64,000 nt of DNA from Dermacentor variabilis (lineage: Eukaryota > Arthropoda > Arachnida > Ixodida > Ixodidae). Within the stretch, counting starts at the first letter, position 1; each line of letters opens with the position of its first letter. Location of the stretch: assembly GCF_050947875.1 (NCBI RefSeq), contig NC_134568.1, positions 259,915,115 to 259,979,114 of the forward strand. Reading direction: 5' to 3'. Positions 37,026 through 47,150 of the stretch are shown here, one piece after another. The notes under the pieces were generated by a model that saw only the letters and a program-made list of their open reading frames with translations, did not search any database and was not told where the DNA came from. The position numbers were made by a program, and so were the translations under genes.

Positions 37026-38730
37026 AGTCTTTGGCTAGCCGAGTGTTTTAAAAACTTTTCACAAAAACAGGCGTAACACCACACTAATGTGCTGGCGCTG
37101 CATGCGGTTGAGGCGCGGGAAAAAAAAAACGCGTTTTATTCTTTCCAGCAACAGCCAACGTTTTACCGCCTGATAAATGTAGATGTATTTGAAGAAAGAA
37201 AAATTGCTTCGCCAGACTACACGTGAATTTTCTTTTCAGTGTTTGTGTAGGCGTGCTTCCAAACTGCAGAAATAGTTCATCTGTTAACACTGTTCCCTTC
37301 GAAGCAGGATATGCACCTTTTTATTCGAGTTTGCCATCGTAACCCCCCCCCCCCCCCCACCCCTCCTGGCTCGTTATTTCTTTACATGTGCAACACACGC
37401 TTTAGCGCGACGGGCTTTCGCTGTTTTACTCTTCCTAAACGAGAAAAAATTGCCCATAATCTAACCTCATCTCGATGTCGAGCGTCACTAAGCTTCGTGT
37501 GGATGCTTTGTTTTTGAAACACGGCGCCGAAACAAGCAGGGAGTTCAAATGAATACATTCTTGCTCTCAGGAGCCGGGAGTAAACCATCGTTGTGTTGCG
37601 AGCGTATGTGTATCATTTCTTTCCGATTTCCTTGTCCGTAGCGTGCTGTGTAACCTGTACCAATGGCACACCACCATGCAGACGGAAGTAGCAACCTTAG
37701 TTGGAGTTGTAAGTTGAGTAGTATTGTATACATGTTACAGTGCCAACTAGGCACACAGCGCATAATATAATAATTGATTCGTAATATCCTTTTCTTCCGT
37801 AGTGGCGCTGCAAGTGGCAAACGCAAAGGCATACGCGTTTGGGCAGTTCTGGAACTTTATCGCTTGCACACCCTAACGCCACCATACACGGTCGTTCATG
37901 TTTCTGAGGTTTCGGCCCCTGTTCTAATACTGCCAATATTTCAACGTGTCAGCGTACGTGGTTGGGTTGCCGTAAAACTTGCGAGTTCTGACCAGTATTC
38001 TTCCAAAACAGGTTAAAGGCACCGTCGTCGTATTGCTACTACAAGATTAGCTCAGCCATCAGACGCAACGGGGCTCGTCGGCCAACAAAATTTGACCTTG
38101 TTGGTTCGCACCGGAACAACGTAGTTGCTGTACTGTTAACACTCTTATCTTTCGATGCACAGGTCCTGTGGCAACTAAGATGTTGGCCGAATGTCGGCGA
38201 ACGCGATTTTTTGTTTTTATGTTGGCGCCGTAGTTTGCGGAATGTGACAAATCTTGAAAAAGTCCGTGGAGGCAGCTGACCTGAAAATCTTTTGGAATAA
38301 TGCTGCTTTGCAGGCAGTGCGAGAGCCCCTCTATGTAGTTGAGGGAATCTTCACGGATTGTCTTGTACCCTACTCGGCTAGAAACTCAAACGTAATGCGC
38401 GAGAAGTCGACGCGAAAGTAAACAAGGGCAGTCTTGTTCTCTTCTACGTGTTCTGCGTATTTCTTACTGCGACGAAACATACTTCGATAAGCCAGCAAAA
38501 ATTAACATTAGCGTCCTCAGGGAGCGTGCGTCGCCTGAGGTTTAGCCTATCACACACTTCTACGGACCAGCATTGTGGGAGAATCTGGAACAGGCTATAA
38601 TGGGTCTAAAATCTGCGTTTAGTTGTAAAGCACGAAACATACCTCGAAGCGCATTTTTTTTGTTGAGCTTAAGAATTCGATAACTTTCCTTGCTTTATTT
38701 TCTGAAGGACTATAGTCACTGCAGCCAGCA
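37026..38730. other. Upstream region of RBM12, no gene seen
   Basis: No coding frame with recognisable similarity. Contains a 16-base C run at 37343-37358. This is the likely 5' flank of the RBM12 gene, but I cannot identify a core promoter with confidence. Confidence 0.4.
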
Positions 38731-38732
38731 GT

Positions 38733-38742
38733 CGCCATTTTG
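38733..38742 (+). promoter_or_regulatory. Possible YY1-type site near RBM12 start
   Basis: The sequence CGCCATTTTG matches the YY1 core (GCCAT) that often sits at or just after the start site of housekeeping genes. It lies about 70 bases before the proposed 5' splice site of RBM12 exon 1. Whether it is in the transcript or upstream of it is unknown. Confidence 0.3.
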
Positions 38743-38812
38743 TGCTGGCAGTCGGTGGCACGGTGCCCAAGCACTGTTTTGAAATGTCGCCGCTTGCGAA
38801 AAAAGAAAAAAG

Positions 38813-38887
38813 GTAAGCCTGTCTCCGAGCAGGCTTGGTGCACGTTCGCGTTCTCTTCCTCAAGGTGGTCGCCATCTGTCCTTGCAG
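38813..38887 (+). other. RBM12: Predicted 75-nt intron in RBM12 5' region
   Basis: The donor AAAAG|GTAAGC at 38812/38813 is a strong match to the consensus. The acceptor is preceded by a pyrimidine-rich stretch (ttctcttcctc...tgtccttgcag) and ends in CAG at 38887, 13 bases before the main ATG. A 75-nt intron is short but normal for arthropods. It argues that this locus is not a processed retrocopy, because the intron is still present. Confidence 0.65.
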
Positions 38888-38900
38888 GAAACCGTCCACC

Positions 38901-41900
38901 ATGTCCATCATCATCCGACTGCAGAACTTGCCCTGGGCAGCAAACTCGCTGGACATTCGTCGCTACTTCCAGGGCCTCAACATTCCCGAGGGCGGCGTGC
39001 ACATCGTGGGCGGCGAGAAGGGCGACGCCTTCATCGCCTTCGGCAGCGACGAAGATGCGCGCCAGGCCATGGAGCGCGATGGCGGCAAAATCAAGGAGGT
39101 CCGCATCAAGCTTCTGCTCAGCTCGCGCGCCGAGATGCAGCGCATCATCGACCAGGCGCGCGCACAGCATACGGCGCCTCCGCCTGTCAAGAAAGAGGAG
39201 CGCCGTCGCCCTAGTCCTGACGACCGCTCGCGTAGGCCACCACGGGACCGTTCGCCGAGGCGCCGGTCGTCGCGGCGGGACCGCAGCCACAGCCGTTCGC
39301 CGCCGTATCGCAGGGACAAGGACCGATCGCGATCTTCTCGCTCGGACGAGCGCCGCCGAAGCTTTGACGACCCTGGTCGAATGCCGGAACCTTCAAAGGT
39401 GTCCAATGGCCAGGCGTCCGAGCGCAAGGGCTGGGATGAAAAGCCGCCTTACACAGATCCGAGCAAAACGGCGCCACCAATCTTCCCTATCGGCAACATG
39501 AACCAGGTGGCGCGGCCACAAAGTGAAGTCAACGCGGCGCCTGTGAACATGGCTTGCCAACCCGCAGCGCTTCCGAACTTGGCGGCTTTCAACCTGCCCC
39601 CTGTTGGCTTGATGAGCAACTTGTCAGGTCTTGCAGCTAACATGATGGGCGGCTTGATGGGCGCTGCAGGCGGCGACATGATGGGTGGCATGACGGCCAA
39701 CATGGGTGAAGGCGTACCCGCCAACGTGGCCAGCAGTCTTCCCAGCGGTCTCGCTGGTCAGATCGGTGGTGGCATGTCAGGCAGCATGGCCGCCAATATG
39801 GCTGGAGGTATGCCTGGGAACGTCACTGGCGGAGTGCCTGCTGCGATTCCTGGTGGTTTGGCTGGCAACATTCCTGGAAGCATGCCCGGCCACATGGGTG
39901 GCATGTCTGGTGCTGCCGGTGGCATGGCCGCCAATGTGAGCGGCGGAATGGCTGCTGGGATGCCTGGCAATATGGCCGCCAACATGCCAGGTGCTTTCGG
40001 AATGGGTGACGCAATGGGTGTGCCAAACAACATGGAAAGTATAGGAAACATGGCTCCCAGCTTCGTCGATCGACGTTTAGACGGCGGTGGCAAAGTAGAC
40101 CGAAAGAGCGATGGAGGGCCCCCTGGTGGAGCACGCGAAGTGCCCCGTCACGCGGAGGAGAGTTGCTGCGTCGAACTGCGTGGCCTAAGCGGGGCTCCGA
40201 CTCCGCGAGATGTGAAGGACCTTTTCCGAGGACTGCGTATATTCAGCGGCTGCATTCGCGTGGCCACTTCAGAAACCGGTATCAAGAGCGTTGTGGTGCG
40301 TTTTGCCAACAAGTGGGATGCTCGTGAGGCGATTCAGGGTGACTACAAGATACTGTGTGGAGATCCTATCCAGGTAGTTCCTTTCCCTGAGGACCTTTTT
40401 GAACAAACTGAATTACTTGTCTCACCTTCTGCGGTACCACCTAACCAGGGCCGCTCCCGCGAATCCGACATGGTCGTCGTAATGAAGGGTCTTCCTTACA
40501 ATACCAGTGAGCAAGACGTCCTGCAGTTTTTCTCCGGGCTCAATGTTCTGGACATCTTTGTGGAACATGAGCGTAGCGGTCGCGCAACGGGCATGGCCTT
40601 CGTGGAATTTGGGGACAAGAGAGACTTTGAAACTGCCATGAGTATGCAGAGACGCAAAATCGGCCACCGCTACATCGAACTCTCTGTAGGTAGCCGTGAC
40701 GTCATGTACGCAGCGAGAAATGGGGATAATATCCGGCCAGATGGCATGGCGCCGAGTCGGCGAGATGAAGAGCCGCCTGTGTCTCATGGAGTGGGCCCGG
40801 ACCGTGCTACTGAAGTAGGCCACGGACCCGGACCGATGCACGGGCCTGGGATGGGCCCTGCGGTCCCGGCCCACGGGCCTGGCCACCCGCTTGTGCCACC
40901 TGGACACACCTGCGTTTCCATGCTTGGATTACCGAACACTGTGACCGACAGGGACATCGCTGACTTCTTCAGCACTCAGGGTGTCATTCCGCGCGCCATT
41001 CATATAATGCTTGGTGCAAATGGTGTGCCCACTGGTCACGCATTTGCTGAATTTGCGACTCATGCCGACTGCGAGAGGGCATTCCTGCAAGACGGAGCGA
41101 ATCTTGGGCCGCACGTAATAGCGCTCAAGACGATCCCGTACAGCGAAGTAGCGCAAGCGTTGGGAGGCCACCACCGTCCCGACGGCCGGCCAGACGGTCG
41201 CCCTGATAACCGCTATGACAACCGCTTCGATGGTCGCTTCGATGGTCGCCTCCACGACCGTGGCGGTGACGGTCGGCCCGAACGGCCGGGCATGCGGCCC
41301 GAGGGGCGCTTCGAACCAGGACCGCCGGGGCCGCCACCGCGTGAGCGCGATGGTCCGCCTAAGCGGCCGCTGCTCGAGCGCTCCTCGAGGCCGCCCCTGT
41401 TCCCCGAGGCAGGGCCCCGTCGTGGTCCGCTCTTCCCGGACCGAGGAGGGCCCCTCCCTGATCGCGGAGGTCCCCTTCCCGACCGCGGAGGGCCCCTTCC
41501 CGACCGCGGAGGGCCCCTTCCCGAACGCGGAGGACCCATTCCCGAACGTGGAGGGCCCCTTCCCGAACGTGGAGGGCCCCTTCCCGAACGTGGAGGGCCC
41601 CTTCCCGAACGCGGAGGGCCCCTTTCCGAACGCGGAGCGCCCCTTTCCGAACGCGGAGGGCCCCTTCCCGAACGCGGAGGGCCACTGCTGAGGGCGCCGC
41701 GCCACGAGGAGCCGCCGACGCGCGGTATGGACAGCTTCGGTAAGCCCGGCTGCGTCGTCACCGCCACGAACATCCCGTACCGCGCAGGCGTCGAGGATAT
41801 CATCAACTTCTTTCAGGGCTACGAATTGACCAAAGAGAATGTCATGCGGCGTTTCAACGACCGGGGCCAGGCGACGGGTGACGCACGGATTGCCTTTCCA

Positions 41901-41984
41901 ACACCGCGAGACGCGCAGGAAGCCCTCTCGAAATTCAACAACCGACCGATGCATGGCCGAGCGATCTCATTGGGCATTTTGTGA
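38901..41984 (+). CDS. RBM12: RNA-binding protein 12 (SWAN family), five RRMs
   Basis: The frame encodes 1027 residues in one exon. RRM-like domains lie at about 3-75, 422-495, 523-597, 669-745 and 950-1025. The first is very close to vertebrate RBM12 (IRLQ.LP...DIR..F.GL.IP.GGVHIVGGE.G.AFI.F..DEDAR, then LLLSS..EMQ), which fixes the identity. Residues 96-157 are Arg/Ser-rich, 235-385 are Gly/Met/Ala-rich, 757-800 are Arg/Gly/Asp-rich, and 851-927 are eleven 7-residue repeats of the type PLPERGG. I chose the ATG at 38901 because ccaccATG is a strong Kozak context and the human protein starts just before the same motif. RBM12 proteins are nuclear RNA-binding proteins whose exact targets are poorly known. 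In vertebrates the coding region is likewise in one exon. An upstream in-frame ATG is possible after splicing (38784). Confidence 0.93.
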   Translation: MSIIIRLQNLPWAANSLDIRRYFQGLNIPEGGVHIVGGEKGDAFIAFGSDEDARQAMERDGGKIKEVRIKLLLSSRAEMQRIIDQARAQHTAPPPVKKEERRRPSPDDRSRRPPRDRSPRRRSSRRDRSHSRSPPYRRDKDRSRSSRSDERRRSFDDPGRMPEPSKVSNGQASERKGWDEKPPYTDPSKTAPPIFPIGNMNQVARPQSEVNAAPVNMACQPAALPNLAAFNLPPVGLMSNLSGLAANMMGGLMGAAGGDMMGGMTANMGEGVPANVASSLPSGLAGQIGGGMSGSMAANMAGGMPGNVTGGVPAAIPGGLAGNIPGSMPGHMGGMSGAAGGMAANVSGGMAAGMPGNMAANMPGAFGMGDAMGVPNNMESIGNMAPSFVDRRLDGGGKVDRKSDGGPPGGAREVPRHAEESCCVELRGLSGAPTPRDVKDLFRGLRIFSGCIRVATSETGIKSVVVRFANKWDAREAIQGDYKILCGDPIQVVPFPEDLFEQTELLVSPSAVPPNQGRSRESDMVVVMKGLPYNTSEQDVLQFFSGLNVLDIFVEHERSGRATGMAFVEFGDKRDFETAMSMQRRKIGHRYIELSVGSRDVMYAARNGDNIRPDGMAPSRRDEEPPVSHGVGPDRATEVGHGPGPMHGPGMGPAVPAHGPGHPLVPPGHTCVSMLGLPNTVTDRDIADFFSTQGVIPRAIHIMLGANGVPTGHAFAEFATHADCERAFLQDGANLGPHVIALKTIPYSEVAQALGGHHRPDGRPDGRPDNRYDNRFDGRFDGRLHDRGGDGRPERPGMRPEGRFEPGPPGPPPRERDGPPKRPLLERSSRPPLFPEAGPRRGPLFPDRGGPLPDRGGPLPDRGGPLPDRGGPLPERGGPIPERGGPLPERGGPLPERGGPLPERGGPLSERGAPLSERGGPLPERGGPLLRAPRHEEPPTRGMDSFGKPGCVVTATNIPYRAGVEDIINFFQGYELTKENVMRRFNDRGQATGDARIAFPTPRDAQEALSKFNNRPMHGRAISLGIL
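41451..41681 (+). repeat. RBM12: Coding minisatellite, 11 x 21 bp
   Basis: Eleven tandem 21-bp units within RBM12, each encoding PL[PS][DE]RG[GA] with small changes (one unit has PI). All units keep the frame. The repeat also opens long frames on the minus strand that are not genes. Such arrays commonly vary in copy number between individuals. Confidence 0.97.
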
Positions 41985-42152
41985 ACTCTCGTCCCCATCA
42001 TCTTCATTCACTGTGCAGTCTTTTGTTGTGTTTTCATTCGTGAGTATAAGATGCAGTTCTTGAGTGTTCTCAATCGTGACTTGCACCATTCTTGTACAGA
42101 AACTATCATCCAAAGCTGAGCTACCATTGTTGGCTCTCTTGTATAGTCATTC

Positions 42153-42158
42153 ATTAAA
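42153..42158 (+). terminator. RBM12: Poly(A) signal of RBM12 (ATTAAA)
   Basis: ATTAAA lies 169 bases after the stop codon and is followed within about 25 bases by a GT-rich stretch (ttttgttg...tggtgtgttgctt), the expected downstream element. The 3' UTR would be about 190 nt. Confidence 0.7.
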
Positions 42159-42179
42159 GTCATTTTGTTGTCCATGCTG

Positions 42180-42815
42180 GTGTGTTGCTTTTGCCTGGGC
42201 TATAATTACCTCAGGTTTGTAGAAGCGCATCCTCGCAGCGAGGACGATGGCAGTCAATCATGCGTCTTTCCATTGCTGCAAACGCAAATTAACAATTCTT
42301 GGTCATTCGCATTTGATGCACATTTCCGACGTTGCAGATATGTACAGTCAACAGCAAAAGTTTACGGGATGTGGTTGCCCCTTCAAATGTGAATTCCTGC
42401 ACTGTTAAGGCATGACACTTCGTATTTAATGAATCACTGTGTAGGTGGCGAAGGCTACTACATGCTGTAACATTTAATTCGAGGTTGTGCGACCACGCTT
42501 CGCTAGAATTCAGCTTCATGGCAGATCCTGCGTCCCGCAAACGTTTGCGGTTGACTACGTATCACACTTAGCAAGTAACGTTTCTTTCCTCGAGCGCGCA
42601 TACAAGATAACTAGTTTTGCCGGCTGACAACACTAAAATCTCTCGGTATGAAGTGTACATTTCATGCGCCCGACGTTTTTCTCACCGTTAGTTTTACTTC
42701 AGGCTTCGTCAGCCGTGCATAAATTAAAGTTCAATGGATAGGGGTGGCGGGGGCGTAAACCAGTGTAGGGGACCTGTGGTTAAAGCTGGCTGGCGCTATA
42801 CTGGCGTCAATCAGA
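42180..42815. other. Spacer downstream of RBM12
   Basis: No gene or clear repeat is visible. The frames present are short and on both strands. Confidence 0.5.
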
Positions 42816-42905
42816 ACTATGGAGCCGCCGTGGTGTTAGGGAAGCGGGCTCGTCTCTCACCCCGGATGCCCGGGATAGATTACCACCCACACCGAAGTTT
42901 ACATA
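42816..42905 (+). mobile_element. Degraded tRNA-like SINE remnant
   Basis: The sequence gccgccgtggtgttagg...gctcgtctctcaccccgga...cccgggatagattaccaccc follows the layout of a tRNA-like SINE head: an A-box-like start, an anticodon-arm-like middle and a B box decayed to GGGATAGATTACC. I recall close relatives as dispersed tick repeats. Not a functional tRNA. Confidence 0.5.
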
Positions 42906-43034
42906 CTATTTCAAAGGCACTATTAGTTTGTTTACAGGAACCTCCCTAAGAAATCTGACCTCAATCCAAGCATTTTGTGATGTTTCTACTCCTGGTCGTC
43001 GCCCATTCTCGGTACTGTTATTCGGGCACGCTGC

Positions 43035-43170
43035 CGGCTGCAACGCCGGATTTTCGTGTAATGGGGCATACAGTGCTTTTGCATTAAAACGTTCGCGGTG
43101 GTGAGTTTCGAACCTACGACCGTGCGCTCAGAAGCCGAGTGTCCTACCCACTAGGTTAACCACCCACCTT
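43035..43170 (-). mobile_element. tRNA-like SINE or tRNA pseudogene
   Basis: On the minus strand, ggttaacctagtggg (A-box region, 43148-43162) is followed about 40 bases later by aggttcgaaac (B box, 43105-43115). The segment past the tRNA-like part reads cgcgaacgttttaatgcaaaagcactg and then ttacacgaaaatccggcg, resembling the hairpin-and-gtcgcagaaaatccggcg block of repeat family 2. The anticodon loop is malformed (GGCTTCT lacks the invariant U33), so this is unlikely to be a working tRNA. Confidence 0.55.
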
Positions 43171-43689
43171 TCTTTGTTACATGAGAGCAGAATTTTCAGT
43201 GAAACAAGAAAAACAATGCGCTATAGAAATTTAAGGTCACTGAAGACATCCATTAGTTAAGCAAGCACATGCAAGCGTCGAATAATTGCATGCGGTCCTG
43301 CGCTGTTTCTTGTGCAGCATACCCACTACGAACGTAGGCAGCAGGTTCCCGAAAAGACCCGAGTGCTTTGCGTGGTTCAGCATGCCTGTAGCACGCTGGT
43401 TAATATATCTGAACCATATGAATATTGTATCGCCGGTGGAAAACAAACGTCAAAGGAGAACAATTTGTATGAAAGATTTGTTGTAAGTCTCGTAAGATGC
43501 TGAATAAAAGCCCTCTCTAGCATCACACTAAGGTCCGACTTGGAGCATCGTAGACATTAGGAACAGTCCGATTTGGCGAACATTTAATGCCAAACACCCC
43601 ACATCCCCAAAGCGTTTCGGTGGTCGCGCGATCCGCCTTCCGTTGGAGGGTTGCTTCAGAGTTGCGATGCCTGTTTCTCGAACCTCGAC

Positions 43690-44316
43690 CGGCGTTGCTA
43701 TTGGGTAGTGTGGCGTTGTCGGCGCGCTGCAAGCGTCCGGTAGACCATGGCGACAAGGCAGGGGCGAGACGATTTGTAGTGCGAAACTTGCACTGTTTAT
43801 TCAATGGTTGGTGAAATATGAAAAGAAGAATGAATGAATTGAAAAAGTACATTGCGGGGCTCCTTAAGTAGGCCCACTAAAATTGTAGGCGGGATCTTGC
43901 TCACGTCAACGTCACGTGACATGCACTGAGCCTGGTCGAGGATAGGCGGCTGATCCCTGCGCCCAGGTGAGTTTGCACGGGCTTCCCTCCTCTGGCGGCA
44001 ACCCACGGAGTCTGGTCGGGGATAGGCGGCGGATCCCTTCTCCCAGGTGAGTCGGCACGGGATTGCCTCTTCTGGCGGCAACCCGCGGGACCTGTTTGGT
44101 TCGCGGAAAGCGCTTTTCCCTAGAGTTGGACAGTTCGTGCAAAGGGTTCCCCCCTCGGTCGCACACACAAAGGGTCCTGTCATCACTGCTGGGCGCCTGC
44201 CAGACCGGCAACCACACGAGGCAACCATGGCAAATTAGGAATCCATCCTCCGTTTCGGTTGAGCAGGGCCTTTCGAGCATCCTTCTTGCCCGGAGTGTTA
44301 CACGCCAACCGTAACA
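43690..44316 (-). repeat. Probable 3' LTR of the Gmr1-order Ty3/Gypsy element
   Basis: On the minus strand it starts TGTTACGGTTGG (44316). It contains a weak TATA-like word (ctacttaaggagcc, about 43860-43877) and AATAAA in ttgaataaacagtg (43796-43801), the layout of U3-R-U5. It contains a two-copy tandem repeat (43930-44096). The far end is not defined, and no matching 5' LTR was found, so the LTR assignment is tentative. Confidence 0.4.
43930..44096. repeat. Tandem duplication, 2 x ~82 bp
   Basis: Two adjacent units share tggtcg.ggataggcgg, gatccct.c.cccaggtgag and tctggcggcaaccc.cgg. They are alike at most positions. Confidence 0.9.
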
Positions 44317-44851
44317 GCATCTCCGGCGGGGGTGGAAGATCCAGACTCGTAGGGACCAGCAGCCACTGGGCGAGGGATCGGTGTTTCAACTGGAAAATTT
44401 CCCTCGTGGGTGACGAGCCCTTGGTTCGTAGCTGGTAGATCCCTGGGAGTCGTTCATCAGTCCTCGTGGCGCTCGTGTGCCTTTTCTCCCTGGTCCGGTC
44501 CTGTGAAACTGGACTTGCAAACCCGTCTCACAACTTTTCGTCTCCTGTTAGGGCAAGCAATCACTCCAGAACAGTGCCGGACCCAGAACAACAAAGTAAG
44601 CGAGCACAAGGCCACCCTACCCAAAGACACCAGGCTTTACAAAAAAAGGAAAGAAAACCCGCTACTGCTTTCCCATCGCTTTCGCGCGTACTCCCCCCCC
44701 CCCCCTAATCACTAAAGCGTTACGACGTAATTACTGAAATCAGCTAACAATCAACTACAACTTCGCAATAATAAAAAAAAAAACGTATGAAAAAATATTG
44801 CAAACGTAAAAGTGCCACGGAAACCAGAGTGAGCATGAGGCTTTCGCTACT

Positions 44852-45208
44852 CTAGGGGCAACGACTCAGACCGTCGGCATTGCCGTTAAGTTTACCCTTG
44901 TAGCGAATATCGAAGGTGTACTGTTGAAGAGCCATGCTCCAGCGCAAAAGACGGCCGTTTTTCGTTGACATGGACTGCAGCCATGTGAGGGGACAGTGGT
45001 CAGTCTCTATGGTGAACATTGAAATAGCGATATAGAAAGCTAGCTCCGGCACCGCCCATACTACGCAGGCGCATTCCTTTTCTGATGCACAGTATGCTTC
45101 CTCACAAACTGAAAGCTTTCTACTGGCGTACAGTACGGGGTGTTCGTTTTCGTCGTCCCTCTTTTGACAAAGCACCACCCCCATACCCCTGTCGCTGGCA
45201 TCACACAA
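44852..45208 (-). pseudogene. RNase H domain of the Gmr1-order element
   Basis: 118 codons starting MCDASDRGMG (first catalytic Asp in the CDAS motif), with SEKECACVVWA (catalytic Glu) and TDHCPLTWL (catalytic Asp), and ending NGNADGLSR, the usual close of Ty3/Gypsy RNase H. It removes the RNA strand during reverse transcription. It is out of frame with the preceding RT segment. After the stop there is no integrase; the retained spacer leads to a probable LTR. Confidence 0.85.
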
Positions 45209-46324
45209 TAGTCGGGCGCGTTCAACACTGGCTGTCTCGTTAGTGCTTTCTTCAGCATACTAAAAGCCATTTCTTTTTCGTCATCCCACGTTACCGTTTG
45301 CGGTTCTGTTTTTCTGAGGGCATCTGTTAAGGAATTTGCAATCTCGGAATAACACGGGATATATCCTTGGTAATAACCTGCCAAGACAAGGAATGACCTG
45401 ATGTCCCGCTTGGTGCGTGGTTGCGGGAAGTTGTCTATTGCGGTCAGTTTAACCTCGGAAGACCGACGATGGCCTTGCCCTATTACATGACCTAGATAAG
45501 CTACTTCCGCGCACCCCAATTGGCATTTGGGAGCCTTTACAGTTAAGTTGGCCTCTCGTAGACTACACAACACGGTTCGCAGGTGTTGCATATGGTCCGC
45601 CCATGATGAAGAAAAGATTGCTATGTCATCGAGATACGGAAGTGCAAAGTCCTCCATTCCCCGTAGCACCTGGTCCATAAGGCTAGAGAAACAATAGGGT
45701 TCATTCTTCAATCCAAAGCTTGGGACTTTCGGCTGAAAGGTTCCCATCGGGGAAATAAACGCCGCAAGCCTGCTTGCCCTCTCGATCAACGGAACCTGCC
45801 AGTACCCTCTGACTAAACCGAGCGTAGAGATGAAATTAGCACTGCTAACTTTCTCAACTCCTTTCCTCGATATGCGGTATAGGGTAGGTCTGGTCCTTCG
45901 TGATTAAGTTGAGCCGGCGGTAGTCGATACGCGGTCGCGGCTCCCTTCCTTGGATCTCAACCAAGATAAGAGGCGAGGTATAACTCTCTCCTGGCTCGGT
46001 TACACCTACCTCGAACATCTCGTTTACTTCAGCGGCCATGATTTGACGTTGCCGAGGTGAAACGCGATAAGCTTTCAAACGAACTGGGTCCGATGAGGTT
46101 AACTCGATATTGTGAACGATCGCAGGGCCCCTGCCAGGTATGTCTGAAAATATGTCTTTAAATTCAAACACGAGTTCCCTCAGTTCGGCCCTTTGATTGG
46201 GGTTCAACTCTGCTTTCTCTACTAGCTTGTCAATGGTCTCGTGAATGTCTTTTGCCCCCGGTATTGATGTTAACTCTGGAAAGTCGACAGGCATCTCCCC
46301 AGGTTGGTTAAGGAACATGTTCAC
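45061..46324 (-). pseudogene. Reverse transcriptase of the Gmr1-order element
   Basis: Two frames (46324-45854 and 45789-45061) cover the RT. The first has the connection region, SPLILVE and PRPRIDYRRLN. The second has FGLKNEPYCF and the active-site YLDD box (45625-45636), then LGHVIG and RSFLVLAGYY. The frame is lost between 45854 and 45789. RT copies element RNA to DNA in the cytoplasmic particle. Sequence type is clearly Ty3/Gypsy. Confidence 0.88.
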
Positions 46325-46349
46325 AATGGCCTCCTTCTGCCGGTAGGGT

Positions 46350-46570
46350 TTAATAGATTGCTGTGGTACACTTATGGTGTCCTTCGTTCTCCCGGTACCG
46401 TGATCACGTAGTTTGTTTCAGATAATTTCTGAATTATGTCAACTGGTCCTTCCCATTGAACCTGTAGTTCAATGAGGGTTTGAGGATCATTACCTTTTCC
46501 CCAACTTCAAAGCGTCGCGTTCGAGCGGTCCTGTCGTAGTATCGCTTAGCATTGCTTTGGGCCCTGGGCA
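46350..46570 (-). pseudogene. Integrase C-terminal (GPY/F-like) segment
   Basis: On the minus strand, AKRYYDRTARTRRFEVGEKV is followed by QVQWEGP, YVITVPG and, after a frameshift, LLKPYRQKEA. This pattern closes Ty3/Gypsy integrases. Here it runs on directly into the N-terminal extension of RT (MFLNQPGEMPVDFPEL), with only small frame errors. Confidence 0.75.
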
Positions 46571-46597
46571 TTTCCTGCCTTGCTCATCCTTGAGATG

Positions 46598-47150
46598 TGT
46601 TGTGAGGATTGGGGGCTCAACCCCACCGTTCGTGACCAGTTGTCAAGATTGGAGTCGGGCATGAGTTAGAAGGTAGCTGGCCCATGCCGTCGTCCAACTT
46701 ATCCACGCTGAGGACGCTGATGAAGGGAAGGATTGCTTCTCATCTAGAACGAGGAATATGGGTTTATTTACAGTATCTACATGCAGTTCATCAGTCTAGC
46801 ATGACTGCGAGAGAAAGTACATCAGTCTAACATGACTGCTTGAGAAAGTTCATCGAGCATCCGCACAACAGCGCTTTATAAACACTCGGTCCCCCTCGAT
46901 TCCAAGGTGACGGAAACGTTCGTACAGTCATCGTAAACAAGCCCTCTCTGCGGGACGGCTTACACGCACAGGTTCACGGTCCGGAACTGACGTCACACGG
47001 ACTTCGTAGAACTCGGAGCTGACCCCCGCAGCGCGGCCGGTAGCCCATTGTCTTGCGTCTCGAACGGCGCGTGGGAAGAGGCATCAGTAGTTCCCGCGGG
47101 CACTCCCCCGCTCGCGGCCGACTAGGTGAGCGGTGGCGGGCTCAGTAACA
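46598..47150 (-). repeat. LTR-like insertion within the integrase
   Basis: About 553 bp bounded by TGTT...AACA, lying between integrase core and C-terminal coding sequence. On the minus strand it has TTTATAAAG (46874-46882 region, TATA box) and, about 110 bases on, AATAAA (46763-46768), as expected of an LTR promoter and poly(A) signal. No clean target duplication is visible, and 47151-47285 also does not read as integrase, so the insertion may be larger or complex. Solo LTR is the simplest reading. Confidence 0.5.

Noticed and set aside
38619..39427. Minus-strand frames of 223 and 154 codons over the RBM12 start
   Set aside because: Antisense of the first RRM and the SR-rich region; no independent domain.
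41213..41954. Long minus-strand frames opposite RBM12 (341 and 197 codons)
   Set aside because: They are antisense shadows of the GC-rich RBM12 minisatellite and RRM5 region; repeats keep several frames open at once.
44647..46324. Recent, active retrotransposon
   Set aside because: Multiple frameshifts and stops in every domain and no matching LTR pair.
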